Assembly: GCA_910584345.1 (NCBI GenBank)
Contig: CAJTZX010000056.1
Coordinates: 1 to 23,883 of the forward strand
Source of the DNA: an uncultured Eubacterium sp.
GTDB lineage: Bacteria; Bacillota; Clostridia; Lachnospirales; Lachnospiraceae
DNA: 23,883 nt
Reading direction: 5' to 3'
Shown here: positions 1 to 6,951 of the stretch, one piece after another
How the letters are laid out: the number at the start of each line of letters is the position of its first letter
How positions within the stretch are numbered: position 1 is the first letter of the stretch
Made by a program: the position numbers and the translations under genes
The notes under the pieces: model-generated
The model's input: only the letters and a program-made list of their open reading frames with translations
What the model was told of the DNA's origin: nothing
Databases searched by the model: none

Positions 1-66
1 ATCTATTCTAAGCAATTCCTGTAAAAAACAACTGAGTTTCACGGATTCAGGATTATATAATTATGG

Positions 67-119
67 AATGTGAGTCTAAATCTTAAATAAGAATGGTTAT
101 CTTGATTTAGATTCACATT
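67..119. repeat. Long inverted repeat upstream of the two-gene unit
   Basis: A 16-base arm at 67-82 (AATGTGAGTCTAAATC) matches the reverse complement of 104-119 at 15 of 16 positions. The single difference becomes a G-U pair in RNA. The loop is 21 bases. No T-run follows directly, so it is a poor terminator for anything upstream. A TATAAT at 56-61 lies just ahead; if that is a -10 element the hairpin would form the 5' end of the mRNA for the gene at 173, but no good -35 was found. It could be an operator or an mRNA-stabilising 5' stem-loop. Confidence 0.6.
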
Positions 120-172
120 TGCGTCTTTGGCATCATTGACGTTAAGAACAATGACTGATTTGGAGGAGATAT

Positions 173-631
173 ATGCTTACAATTATATATGGCGATGTCA
201 GCAACAGTGTTTATAATACAAATATTTATTTTAAAAATTCCTATGAACCGGAATGGCTTGAATCGGAAATGGCAAAAGAAATTATCAGGGATATTGACGG
301 ATCGGAAGTTTTAAGTGGAGAATGCATCCATAGTCCTGTTTTAGGGCAAATACCTCCTGAGCGGTTGTCTGGAGGGACAAAAACATTATTACTGATGTTA
401 AATGAATCGGAAAAAATTTTTAATGCATCTACTTGTGGAGATAACTGTGCAAAATGGATATTAGAAATAGGAAAACGAAAGGATATCACAATCAATCTCA
501 GGCATTTAATGGGATTTGGAAAAAATACGGAATTTGAAATAAGAATAAAAAACGGTGGTGAAATTGTGCATTCTATGAAAGAACTAATTCCTGTAGCCAG
601 TAAATATTTGAATTCGATGAAATGGGAGTAA
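173..631 (+). CDS. Hypothetical protein with LSGG motif, possibly DUF4869-like
   Basis: This predicts a 152-residue soluble protein with no signal peptide or membrane segment. Its function is not recognised with certainty. The start is the ATG at 173, eight bases or fewer behind a good ribosome site (GGAGGA at 162-167). Visible landmarks are an N-terminal beta-like stretch (residues 2-7), a WLE segment near residue 28, LSGGTKTLLLM at 65-75, and CGDNC at 88-92. LSGG followed by K-T-hydrophobic resembles the signature motif of ABC/SMC/RecF-type ATPases, yet this protein has no Walker A or B of its own. The overall pattern reminds me of the uncharacterised DUF4869 family, from memory only. It lies six bases before the P-loop gene at 638, so the two are almost certainly co-translated and may act as a pair. 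Codon use is markedly AT-rich compared with genes from 2 kb onward, which suggests accessory origin. Confidence 0.8.
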   Translation: MLTIIYGDVSNSVYNTNIYFKNSYEPEWLESEMAKEIIRDIDGSEVLSGECIHSPVLGQIPPERLSGGTKTLLLMLNESEKIFNASTCGDNCAKWILEIGKRKDITINLRHLMGFGKNTEFEIRIKNGGEIVHSMKELIPVASKYLNSMKWE

Positions 632-637
632 TGGAAT

Positions 638-1612
638 ATGAAAGGTGCATACAGGGTCGTTGTGGAGACAAAAAAAATAAAATATGATTTTCAAATAAAA
701 AGAAATATTACGATTTTTACAGGAGACAGTGGTTCTGGGAAAACGGTTTTAATAGATTTAATTCGTGATTACAGAAGATACGGTTCAGATAGTGGAGTTT
801 TGATTTCGTGCGGCTGCAGCTTAAGAACGCTGGATAACGAAGACTGGGAATATCAGCTAAAAGGTATTTCGGAAAGCATTATCTTTATTGACGAAGGGAA
901 TCGTTTTCTTGTAACAAAGAAATTTGCAGAACTCGTTATTGGATCAGACAATTATTTTGTATTTGCTACACGCGAAAAACTTCCGATGCTTCCGTACAGT
1001 ATTAATGAAATTTATGGATTTCGTAAATGTGGCAAATTCCAGAAAGTAAAACAGACATACAATGAAATCTATCATTTGTATGGAGAAATATCTGAGACAG
1101 CTGATATAGAGCCGGCGCTTGTGATTACAGAAGATTCGAACGCCGGATATGAGTTCTTTTTGGAGTTATCGGCGAAAAAAAATATAAAATGCATCTCAGC
1201 AAAAGGAAAATCTAATATGATAAAAAGTCTTCTTGAAAATAAAAGCGTTGGAGGAAAAAGACTTCTTATAGCTGATGGAGCAGCTTTCGGTTCAGAAATG
1301 AAAGATGTGAGTGAATATTTGTTAGTGGAAGGTGATATTGTGCTCTATGCGCCGGAATCTTTTGAATGGCTGCTTCTCTCCGCAAACGTCATTCCCGATA
1401 TAAACAGCATGAAAATATTAAAGCAGCCAGAAAATGATATTGACAGTAAAGAATATGCGAGCTGGGAACAATATTTCACAAAACTTTTGACAAATAAAAC
1501 AAAAGGAAATCCTGTATGGCGCTATTCGAAGAAAAAGCTGCCAAACGTATATTTATCTGCAAAAGTGGTAAGTGCGATTAAAAGATTTATGAAGCTAATT
1601 ATTTGGGATTGA
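638..1612 (+). CDS. P-loop ATPase with possible TOPRIM-like C-terminal half
   Basis: This predicts a 324-residue soluble protein. The N-terminal half is an ATPase core: Walker A GDSGSGKT at 29-36, Walker B IIFIDE at 81-86, and a sensor-like strand ending VFATRE at 108-113. No LSGG signature is visible in it, but one is present in the gene immediately upstream. The second half begins with a strand and acidic residue (VITEDSNAGYEFF, E165), then IADGAAFGSEM (D213, E220) and LYAPESFEWL near 236-245. The E-then-D spacing recalls a TOPRIM fold, as in OLD-family nucleases, but the usual DxD is not present, so this is weak inference. The start ATG has GGAG at 625-628 inside the end of the previous gene. 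A terminator follows at 1725-1764. Possible roles include an uncharacterised ATPase of a mobile or defence locus; no function is proven. Confidence 0.8.
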   Translation: MKGAYRVVVETKKIKYDFQIKRNITIFTGDSGSGKTVLIDLIRDYRRYGSDSGVLISCGCSLRTLDNEDWEYQLKGISESIIFIDEGNRFLVTKKFAELVIGSDNYFVFATREKLPMLPYSINEIYGFRKCGKFQKVKQTYNEIYHLYGEISETADIEPALVITEDSNAGYEFFLELSAKKNIKCISAKGKSNMIKSLLENKSVGGKRLLIADGAAFGSEMKDVSEYLLVEGDIVLYAPESFEWLLLSANVIPDINSMKILKQPENDIDSKEYASWEQYFTKLLTNKTKGNPVWRYSKKKLPNVYLSAKVVSAIKRFMKLIIWD

Positions 1613-1724
1613 TGGCAGGGTGTGCAAATTCTTTTGCTGAATTATGAAAGAGATCAAAAGAAAAGAAGAATGAAATGCAAATGATTTTTATTTAATTGAA
1701 GTTAAAAATTGAATATTTTTATAG

Positions 1725-1764
1725 GGCAGCGATTTCTGTTATTGATAGATCAGCTGCCTTTTTT
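1725..1764 (+). terminator. Rho-independent terminator after the ATPase gene
   Basis: GGCAGC at 1725-1730 pairs with GCTGCC at 1753-1758, with a further GAT/ATC pairing inside a long loop. TTTTTT follows at 1759-1764. It ends the two-gene unit and separates it from the copper operon. The rest of the 1613-2008 gap holds this terminator, the csoR promoter/operator and a leader of about 130 bases with no further gene. Confidence 0.75.
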
Positions 1765-1842
1765 GGATATTTTGATATAGCGTAAATATAATCCAAAATA
1801 ATGGATTAGCATTTTAAAGATAAGCAAAAGTAGAAAAAAAGC

Positions 1843-1871
1843 TTGCATTATACCCCGTGGGGGTATATAAT
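1843..1871 (+). promoter_or_regulatory. Promoter of the csoR-copA operon
   Basis: The -35 TTGCAT (1843-1848) and -10 TATAAT (1866-1871) are separated by exactly 17 bases. The spacer is almost entirely filled by the copper operator, so bound repressor would block RNA polymerase directly. Confidence 0.85.
1850..1866. promoter_or_regulatory. CsoR operator (copper box)
   Basis: The near-perfect palindrome ATACCCCGTGGGGGTAT has the TACCC...GGGTA form with a G-rich centre that is established for CsoR sites, including the Bacillus subtilis copZA operator. It sits between the -35 and -10 elements and in front of a csoR gene, which supports autoregulated, copper-induced expression of the whole operon. 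Confidence 0.85.
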
Positions 1872-2008
1872 GTGAAATGTATCGGGAATTATAATTCAAG
1901 GGGACGGATGACAGACAATATAGCAGCCTGAACAAACTGACCTGAGCAAAACAGAATAAATAAAAAAAGGAAATTAACAAGAGAAAATTAAAAAAGAGGA
2001 GATCAAAG

Positions 2009-2365
2009 ATGCCGGAAAATGAAGCGAAACAGCCGCAAATACAGCCGGATGCCTGCTGCACGTGCTGCGGCGGGCTGGCGGATACAGGAAAAACAAAAGA
2101 ACGCACAAAAGAAGAATATAAAGATTTGGTTCACCGTCTGAACCGGATTGAAGGACAGGTACGCGGTATTCGGGGTATGGTAGAAAAGGACGCATACTGT
2201 ACGGATATACTTGTACAGGTTGCGGCAGTTAATGCAGCGCTGAACAGTTTTAATAAAGTATTGCTGGCGAACCATATTAAAACATGCGTGACAAGAGATA
2301 TTCGAGACGGAAAAGAAGAAACGGTAGATGAGCTTGTGAAAATTTTACAGAAATTAATGAAATAA
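2009..2365 (+). CDS. csoR: Copper-sensing transcriptional repressor CsoR
   Basis: This is a 118-residue cytoplasmic all-helical repressor of the CsoR/RcnR (DUF156) family. Copper binding releases it from DNA. The copper ligands of the family are all present: C64 in DAYCTDIL, H89 and C93 in NHIKTC, giving the C-x24-H-x3-C spacing expected of a Cu(I) sensor. The R-rich segment HRLNRIEGQVRGIRGM (42-57) is the conserved DNA-binding helix. An N-terminal extension contains four extra cysteines in CCTCC form (C16, C17, C19, C20), absent from B. subtilis and mycobacterial CsoR. The ATG at 2009 follows AAGAGGAG at 1994-2001. It lies 24 bases before copA and under its own operator, so it represses itself and the exporter. 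Confidence 0.93.
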   Translation: MPENEAKQPQIQPDACCTCCGGLADTGKTKERTKEEYKDLVHRLNRIEGQVRGIRGMVEKDAYCTDILVQVAAVNAALNSFNKVLLANHIKTCVTRDIRDGKEETVDELVKILQKLMK

Positions 2366-2389
2366 TAGGTTGAAGGAGGCGATTTGAAT

Positions 2390-4966
2390 ATGGAACAATA
2401 TACAGTTACCGGGATGAGCTGTGCAGCTTGCAGTGCGCGTGTAGAAAAGGCAGTATCAAAAGTGCCGGGGGTAACATCCTGCTCCGTGAGTCTGTTAACA
2501 AACTCGATGGGAGTAGAAGGAACGGCAGATGCGGGCGCAGTCATTCACGCAGTAGAGGAAGCGGGCTATGGAGCATCGCAGAAACATGCTGCGGCGGCAG
2601 TGTCAGGTACATCGGCGGGACAAGAAGAGGCGTTGGCAGATCATGATACCCCTGTATTGAAAAAGCGGCTTTATGCTTCTTTAGGATTTTTAGCAGTACT
2701 GATGTATCTTTCTATGGGCCATATGATGTGGAACTGGCCTGCGCCGTCATTTTTAAGTGAAAATCATGTGGCAATGGGGTTGCTGCAATTGCTGTTAACC
2801 GTTATAATTATGGTGGTGAATCAGAAATTTTTCATCAGTGGTTTTAAAAGCCTGTGGCATAAGGCGCCAAATATGGATACATTGGTGGCTCTTGGATCTA
2901 CGGCAGCTTTTGTCTACAGCACGTATGCACTGTTTGCTATGACGGATGCGCAAATGCATGGAGATATGGACGGCGTTATGGCGTATATGCATGAGTTTTA
3001 CTTTGAGTCAGCGGCGATGATATTAACGTTGATTACAGTAGGGAAAATGCTGGAAGCCCGTTCCAAGGGAAAGACGACCGATGCGCTGAAAGGGCTGATG
3101 AAGCTTGCGCCAAAGACGGCGAATGTACTGAAAGACGGGATAGAAGTACAGGTATCAATTGAACAGGTGCAAAAAGGAGATATTTTTCTCGTCCGTCCCG
3201 GTGAGAATATTCCGGTAGACGGTATTGTACTGGAAGGGAGCAGCGCTGTAAATGAAGCAGCGCTGACAGGAGAGAGTATTCCAGTAGATAAAGCAGAGCA
3301 AGATCCGGTATCTGCGGCCACAGTAAATCAGTCTGGATTTTTAAAATGCGAGGCAGTCAGAGTCGGTGAAGATACGACATTGTCACAGATTATTCGCATG
3401 GTCAGTGATGCGGCAGCGACAAAAGCACCGATTGCAAAAGTTGCAGACCGTGTGTCTGGGGTGTTTGTTCCAGTGGTAATTGCGATTGCTGCGGTTACGA
3501 TCCTGATCTGGCTGTTAGCAGGAGAAAGTGTCGGTTTTGCCCTGGCGAGGGGGATTTCCGTGCTGGTTATCAGTTGTCCTTGTGCACTTGGATTGGCCAC
3601 ACCGGTAGCGATTATGGTAGGAAACGGTGTAGGTGCTAAAAGCGGGATTATGTTTAAAACAGCCGTTTCGCTGGAAGAAACAGGTCGTACAGAAATCGTT
3701 GCTCTTGATAAAACCGGAACGATTACAAATGGAACGCCGAAAGTGACGGATGTAATACCCGCAGAGGGTATTACAGAGCAGGAATTGCTCTATTTGGCTA
3801 ATACGTTGGAGCAAAAAAGCGAGCATCCGCTGGCTGGCGCTGTGCGGGAGTATGCACAGGAACAAGGGATACAGGCGAGTGAAGTGCAGGAATTTGCAGC
3901 TTTGCCAGGCAATGGACTGACTGCGCTTTATGAGGGAGCACAGCTGGCCGGGGGCAATGGAACATTTATCAGCAGCCATGCGCAAATATCCAAAAAACTG
4001 CTGCTAAAGTCCGAGCAGCTTGCGGAGACAGGAAAAACCCCTTTGTTCTTTGCAAAAGACGGTCAGATACTTGGTATGATTGCGGTAGCAGATGTGATAA
4101 AGGAAGATAGCCCGCAGGCAGTGCGGGAGCTGCAGAATATGGGAATCCGCGTCGTAATGCTGACGGGCGATCATGAACGTACGGCAAAAGCAATTGGTGC
4201 GCAGGCAGGAGTGGACGAAGTGATTGCAGGAGTGTTTCCAGATGGAAAGGAAAGCGTCATTCGTTCTTTAAAGCAGCAAGGGCGGACAGCTATGGTCGGC
4301 GACGGTATGAATGATGCGCCAGCGTTAACAAGAGCGGATATCGGTATAGCGATTGGTGCAGGTACGGATATTGCGATCGATGCGGCAGATGTGGTATTAA
4401 TGAAAAGCAGTCTGCTGGATGTACCGGCAGCAATCAGACTGAGCCGTGCGACGCTTCGTAATATTCACGAAAACCTGTTTTGGGCATTTATCTACAATAT
4501 GATCGGTATTCCATTGGCTGCGGGCGTTTGGATTCCTTTGTTCCATTGGCAGCTAAATCCGATGTTTGGAGCGGCAGCCATGAGTCTTTCAAGCTTTTGC
4601 GTAGTAACAAATGCGCTGCGTTTGAATTTGGTATCTATTCATGACGCATCCCGAGATAAAGTAAGAAAGAAAAGAAATCCGCAAAAAAACAATCCAGAAA
4701 ATAATAACACTCAAAACACCAAATATAAAAAGGAACAGAATATGGAGGAATTAATGATGGAAAAAACAATGAAAATCGAAGGTATGATGTGCGGTCACTG
4801 TGAGGCAAGAGTTAAAAAGTGTCTGGAAGCATTGGCACAGGTAGAAGAGGCTGTTGTCAGTCACGAAGCCGGAACGGCAGTAGTAAAGCTGAATGCGCAG
4901 ATAGAAGATGATGTTTTGCGCAAAACGGTAGAGGATCAGGATTATAAAGTAATCGAGATTCAGTAA
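2390..4966 (+). CDS. copA: Cu(I)-exporting P1B-type ATPase with C-terminal CopZ domain
   Basis: This is a membrane ATPase that pumps Cu(I) out of the cytoplasm. Numbered from the ATG at 2390 (858 residues): an N-terminal heavy-metal domain with GMSCAAC (C11, C14), actuator motif TGES (293-296), membrane copper site CPC (396-398), phosphorylation site DKTGT (D440), SEHP (477-480) and the GDGMNDAP hinge (637-644). The last helices contain YN and MSLSS, as in the Cu(I)-specific P1B-1 group. A Met/His-rich external loop lies near residues 180-205. An Asn/Lys-rich linker (about 762-785) joins a second metal domain, GMMCGHC (C801, C804), at the C-terminus. The ribosome site AAGGAGG (2373-2379) also allows a TTG start at 2384, two codons earlier; ATG is preferred for spacing. 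The size is larger than a standard CopA of about 750-800 residues because of the fused CopZ domain. Confidence 0.95.
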   Translation: MEQYTVTGMSCAACSARVEKAVSKVPGVTSCSVSLLTNSMGVEGTADAGAVIHAVEEAGYGASQKHAAAAVSGTSAGQEEALADHDTPVLKKRLYASLGFLAVLMYLSMGHMMWNWPAPSFLSENHVAMGLLQLLLTVIIMVVNQKFFISGFKSLWHKAPNMDTLVALGSTAAFVYSTYALFAMTDAQMHGDMDGVMAYMHEFYFESAAMILTLITVGKMLEARSKGKTTDALKGLMKLAPKTANVLKDGIEVQVSIEQVQKGDIFLVRPGENIPVDGIVLEGSSAVNEAALTGESIPVDKAEQDPVSAATVNQSGFLKCEAVRVGEDTTLSQIIRMVSDAAATKAPIAKVADRVSGVFVPVVIAIAAVTILIWLLAGESVGFALARGISVLVISCPCALGLATPVAIMVGNGVGAKSGIMFKTAVSLEETGRTEIVALDKTGTITNGTPKVTDVIPAEGITEQELLYLANTLEQKSEHPLAGAVREYAQEQGIQASEVQEFAALPGNGLTALYEGAQLAGGNGTFISSHAQISKKLLLKSEQLAETGKTPLFFAKDGQILGMIAVADVIKEDSPQAVRELQNMGIRVVMLTGDHERTAKAIGAQAGVDEVIAGVFPDGKESVIRSLKQQGRTAMVGDGMNDAPALTRADIGIAIGAGTDIAIDAADVVLMKSSLLDVPAAIRLSRATLRNIHENLFWAFIYNMIGIPLAAGVWIPLFHWQLNPMFGAAAMSLSSFCVVTNALRLNLVSIHDASRDKVRKKRNPQKNNPENNNTQNTKYKKEQNMEELMMEKTMKIEGMMCGHCEARVKKCLEALAQVEEAVVSHEAGTAVVKLNAQIEDDVLRKTVEDQDYKVIEIQ
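4757..4966 (+). CDS. copZ: Candidate internal CopZ copper chaperone within copA
   Basis: This is a nested, in-frame product of 69 residues made from the 3' end of copA. A strong ribosome site GGAGGA (4744-4749) lies seven bases before the ATG at 4757, with another in-frame ATG at 4754. The product starts MEKTMKIEGMMCGHC and would be a complete heavy-metal-associated domain (C12, C15) of the size of free-standing CopZ. The preceding linker is low-complexity Asn/Lys/Gln and reads like former intergenic DNA, so an ancestral copA-copZ pair seems to have lost the copA stop codon. Whether internal initiation occurs is inference; the alternative is that the domain exists only as the CopA tail. Confidence 0.5.
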   Translation: MEKTMKIEGMMCGHCEARVKKCLEALAQVEEAVVSHEAGTAVVKLNAQIEDDVLRKTVEDQDYKVIEIQ

Positions 4967-4982
4967 GTCACACGTAACGAAA

Positions 4983-5043
4983 GAATCCGGCGCTTCTTTG
5001 CAGGCAGATCTTTTATGCCAAAGAGCGAATCTGCGCCGGATTC
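4983..5043 (+). terminator. Terminator of the copper operon
   Basis: A perfect 11-base stem, GAATCCGGCGC (4983-4993) with GCGCCGGATTC (5033-5043), closes a loop that can pair further (GGCA/TGCC, CTTT/AAAG). The following T-tract is short and interrupted (TGTTATTTTG), so efficiency may be moderate. Its presence argues that this DNA is not part of the greA coding region even though an open frame runs through it. Confidence 0.65.
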
Positions 5044-5092
5044 TGTTATTTTGAATACAACGGTGAAATCGTTATTTCAGATCTTCCGAGCG

Positions 5093-5121
5093 TGTTTGAC
5101 ACATTTCTTAGAAGATATAAC
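5093..5121 (+). promoter_or_regulatory. Possible greA promoter
   Basis: TATAAC at 5116-5121 is a fair -10. A 17-base spacer points to TGTTTG (5093-5098) as the -35. A perfect TTGACA at 5096-5101 overlaps it but would leave only 14 bases. Placement between the copper terminator and greA makes a promoter here plausible. Confidence 0.4.
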
Positions 5122-5161
5122 AGGTAAAGAATCAGAAAGGGAACAGGAAAAGAAAAAACAG

Positions 5162-5665
5162 ATGCATGATAAAATGACCAAAAAAGATATCGCACGTATG
5201 GAGGAAGAGATCGAATACCGCAGACTTGTCGTACGGAAACAGGCGTTGGAAGCTGTAAAAGAAGCTCGTGCACAAGGGGACTTAAGTGAAAACTTTGAGT
5301 ACCATGCGGCAAAAAAGGATAAAAATCAAAACGAAAGCAGAATCCGCTATCTGGAAAGAATGATTAAAACAGCACAGATCATCGAGACGTCATCTAATGA
5401 GGATGAGGTTGGGCTGGATAATACAGTGACCGTTTATTTCGAAGAAGATGATGAGACAGAGACGTTTAAACTTGTGACGACTGTCCGCGGCAATTCGTTA
5501 AAAGGTATGATAAGTATTGACTCGCCGATTGGCAAAGCAATTTTAGGGCATAAGGTGGGAGAACGGGTAACTGTGAAAGTCAATCCAGAATACAGTTATG
5601 ATGTAATTATTAAATCGATTGAGAATACGGTAGATGACGGGACAGATAAATTAAGAAAATTTTAA
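5162..5665 (+). CDS. greA: Transcription elongation factor GreA
   Basis: This 167-residue factor rescues backtracked RNA polymerase by stimulating cleavage of the nascent transcript. The N-terminal coiled-coil hairpin spans about residues 3-75, with the acidic tip GDLSENFEY (D40, E43) that enters the polymerase secondary channel. The C-terminal FKBP-like domain (about 85-160) contains the typical DSPIGKAILGHKVGE segment. The length fits the usual 155-165. The frame is open upstream to 5015, but that part overlaps the copper terminator and has no family similarity, so the start is placed at ATG 5162; ATG 5174 is an alternative. The ribosome site is weak (AGGA at 5145-5148). The gene is followed 54 bases later by the transglutaminase-like gene with no clear terminator between them. 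Confidence 0.9.
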   Translation: MHDKMTKKDIARMEEEIEYRRLVVRKQALEAVKEARAQGDLSENFEYHAAKKDKNQNESRIRYLERMIKTAQIIETSSNEDEVGLDNTVTVYFEEDDETETFKLVTTVRGNSLKGMISIDSPIGKAILGHKVGERVTVKVNPEYSYDVIIKSIENTVDDGTDKLRKF

Positions 5666-5719
5666 ACCGTTATCTGAAGCATGTTTGAAAATGGAAATCC
5701 GAAAGGGGCAATGTGAAAA

Positions 5720-6781
5720 ATGAAAATAACAAAACGAATGCTTTTATCGATGCTGTCAATGGTTTGTTTTTTGTTTCTTTTTGCAGGGACTTTTTTAGAA
5801 CTGCCGCACCAGGTTTATGCGTCTTCGCAAAAAGCATTGAATTTGGAGCAGATTGAGCAAAAATTTGCACAGGCAATCAAAGCAGAAAAGCATACCGTTA
5901 CGTTTACGGCACCAGGGAGTTATACGACCACACAGATCCAGACGGCATTGAATCAGGCAGCAAAGAGCCAGAATCGTCTGTTATCAGGAAGTGTGCGTTT
6001 TCAGAAGCAAACAAACAGCGCCAGTCCAAATGCAAAATATACGATTGAGCTGACAGATGGCGCATTTATTAAAATCAAGCGGTTAAAGTCTGAGGCGGCA
6101 GCGGTGAAAGCGGCTGCAAAGGCGTTAAAAAACAGGAAATATTCAACTAATTATTATAGCGATACGTCTTATTATCCAATATTTGTAAAGATGCTTCAGC
6201 AGCATCCAGAATACAATTATAATACAGTTGTCTGGAGAAATACAAATGGTACATACGGATATCATAGGGGAAGTTCGCTATCTAAAAAAGAGCAGGACAA
6301 AAAAATAAAGGCGGCAGATCAGGCAGCAAAAGATGCGGTGAAAAAATGCATCCAATCAGAGATGTCAGCAAAACAAAAAGCAAAGGCAATCCATGATTAT
6401 CTGATTCAAAAATGCAGTTATAATGAGCAAGTGGCATCATCCGCCGGCAATCAATATCACGATGCATTTACCGCATACGGTGCGCTTGTGGATGGTTCTG
6501 CAGTATGCCAGGGTTACACCGCAGCGTTCAACTTAATGGCAAAAAAATGCGGATTACAGTCTATGGCAGTATGTGGAAGGGCAGCAGGTGTGTCACATGC
6601 ATGGAATTATGTAAAAACAGGCAAGGAAAGCCGCTATATTGACTGTACCTGGGACGACACAGAGAGGGAAAAAATCAGCTATCAATATTTTAATGTTACC
6701 GAGCAGAAAATGAGGGAACAGCATGTGTGGTCAGCTGCAGATTTTCCTGCAGAAGATATTAAATATTCCAAATATTTTTAA
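5720..6781 (+). CDS. Secreted transglutaminase-like (cysteine protease fold) protein
   Basis: This 353-residue protein has an N-terminal signal peptide: a basic start, a hydrophobic core and VYA-SS, with likely cleavage after residue 34. The C-terminal third is a transglutaminase-core domain with the catalytic triad in order: C263 in AVCQGY, H293 in SHAWN and D308 in YIDCTWDD. A helix with AIHDYL (about 233-238), usual just before this domain in bacterial members, is also present. The middle region (about 40-200) is unassigned. Such proteins act outside the cell as peptidases or crosslinkers on wall or protein substrates; the substrate here is unknown. The ATG at 5720 follows AAAGGGG (5702-5708) with rather long spacing. 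The following 170-base gap to the next gene has only a weak imperfect hairpin at 6794-6823. Confidence 0.88.
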   Translation: MKITKRMLLSMLSMVCFLFLFAGTFLELPHQVYASSQKALNLEQIEQKFAQAIKAEKHTVTFTAPGSYTTTQIQTALNQAAKSQNRLLSGSVRFQKQTNSASPNAKYTIELTDGAFIKIKRLKSEAAAVKAAAKALKNRKYSTNYYSDTSYYPIFVKMLQQHPEYNYNTVVWRNTNGTYGYHRGSSLSKKEQDKKIKAADQAAKDAVKKCIQSEMSAKQKAKAIHDYLIQKCSYNEQVASSAGNQYHDAFTAYGALVDGSAVCQGYTAAFNLMAKKCGLQSMAVCGRAAGVSHAWNYVKTGKESRYIDCTWDDTEREKISYQYFNVTEQKMREQHVWSAADFPAEDIKYSKYF

Positions 6782-6951
6782 TTACCTATGCAATTGAAAT
6801 ACAGTTTCTAAAGAACTGTTCAAAAATAACTTTTCATATTGCTTGTCTTTTTTTCCGGCAGCGCCGTTCAAAATGCATAAATCAGGAAAGATGTGGAAAA
6901 ACTGCTAGTATTCGTAAATGAAAGTGGGAAAATGCTTTCCAGAGGTGTAGC

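Noticed and set aside
1750..2106. Minus-strand open frames across the csoR promoter
   Set aside because: They are low-complexity, lack ribosome sites and cover the clear plus-strand promoter, operator and csoR start.
5015..5161. N-terminal extension of greA by 49 codons
   Set aside because: It runs through the copper-operon terminator and a probable promoter and has no similarity to GreA, whose usual length fits the ATG at 5162.
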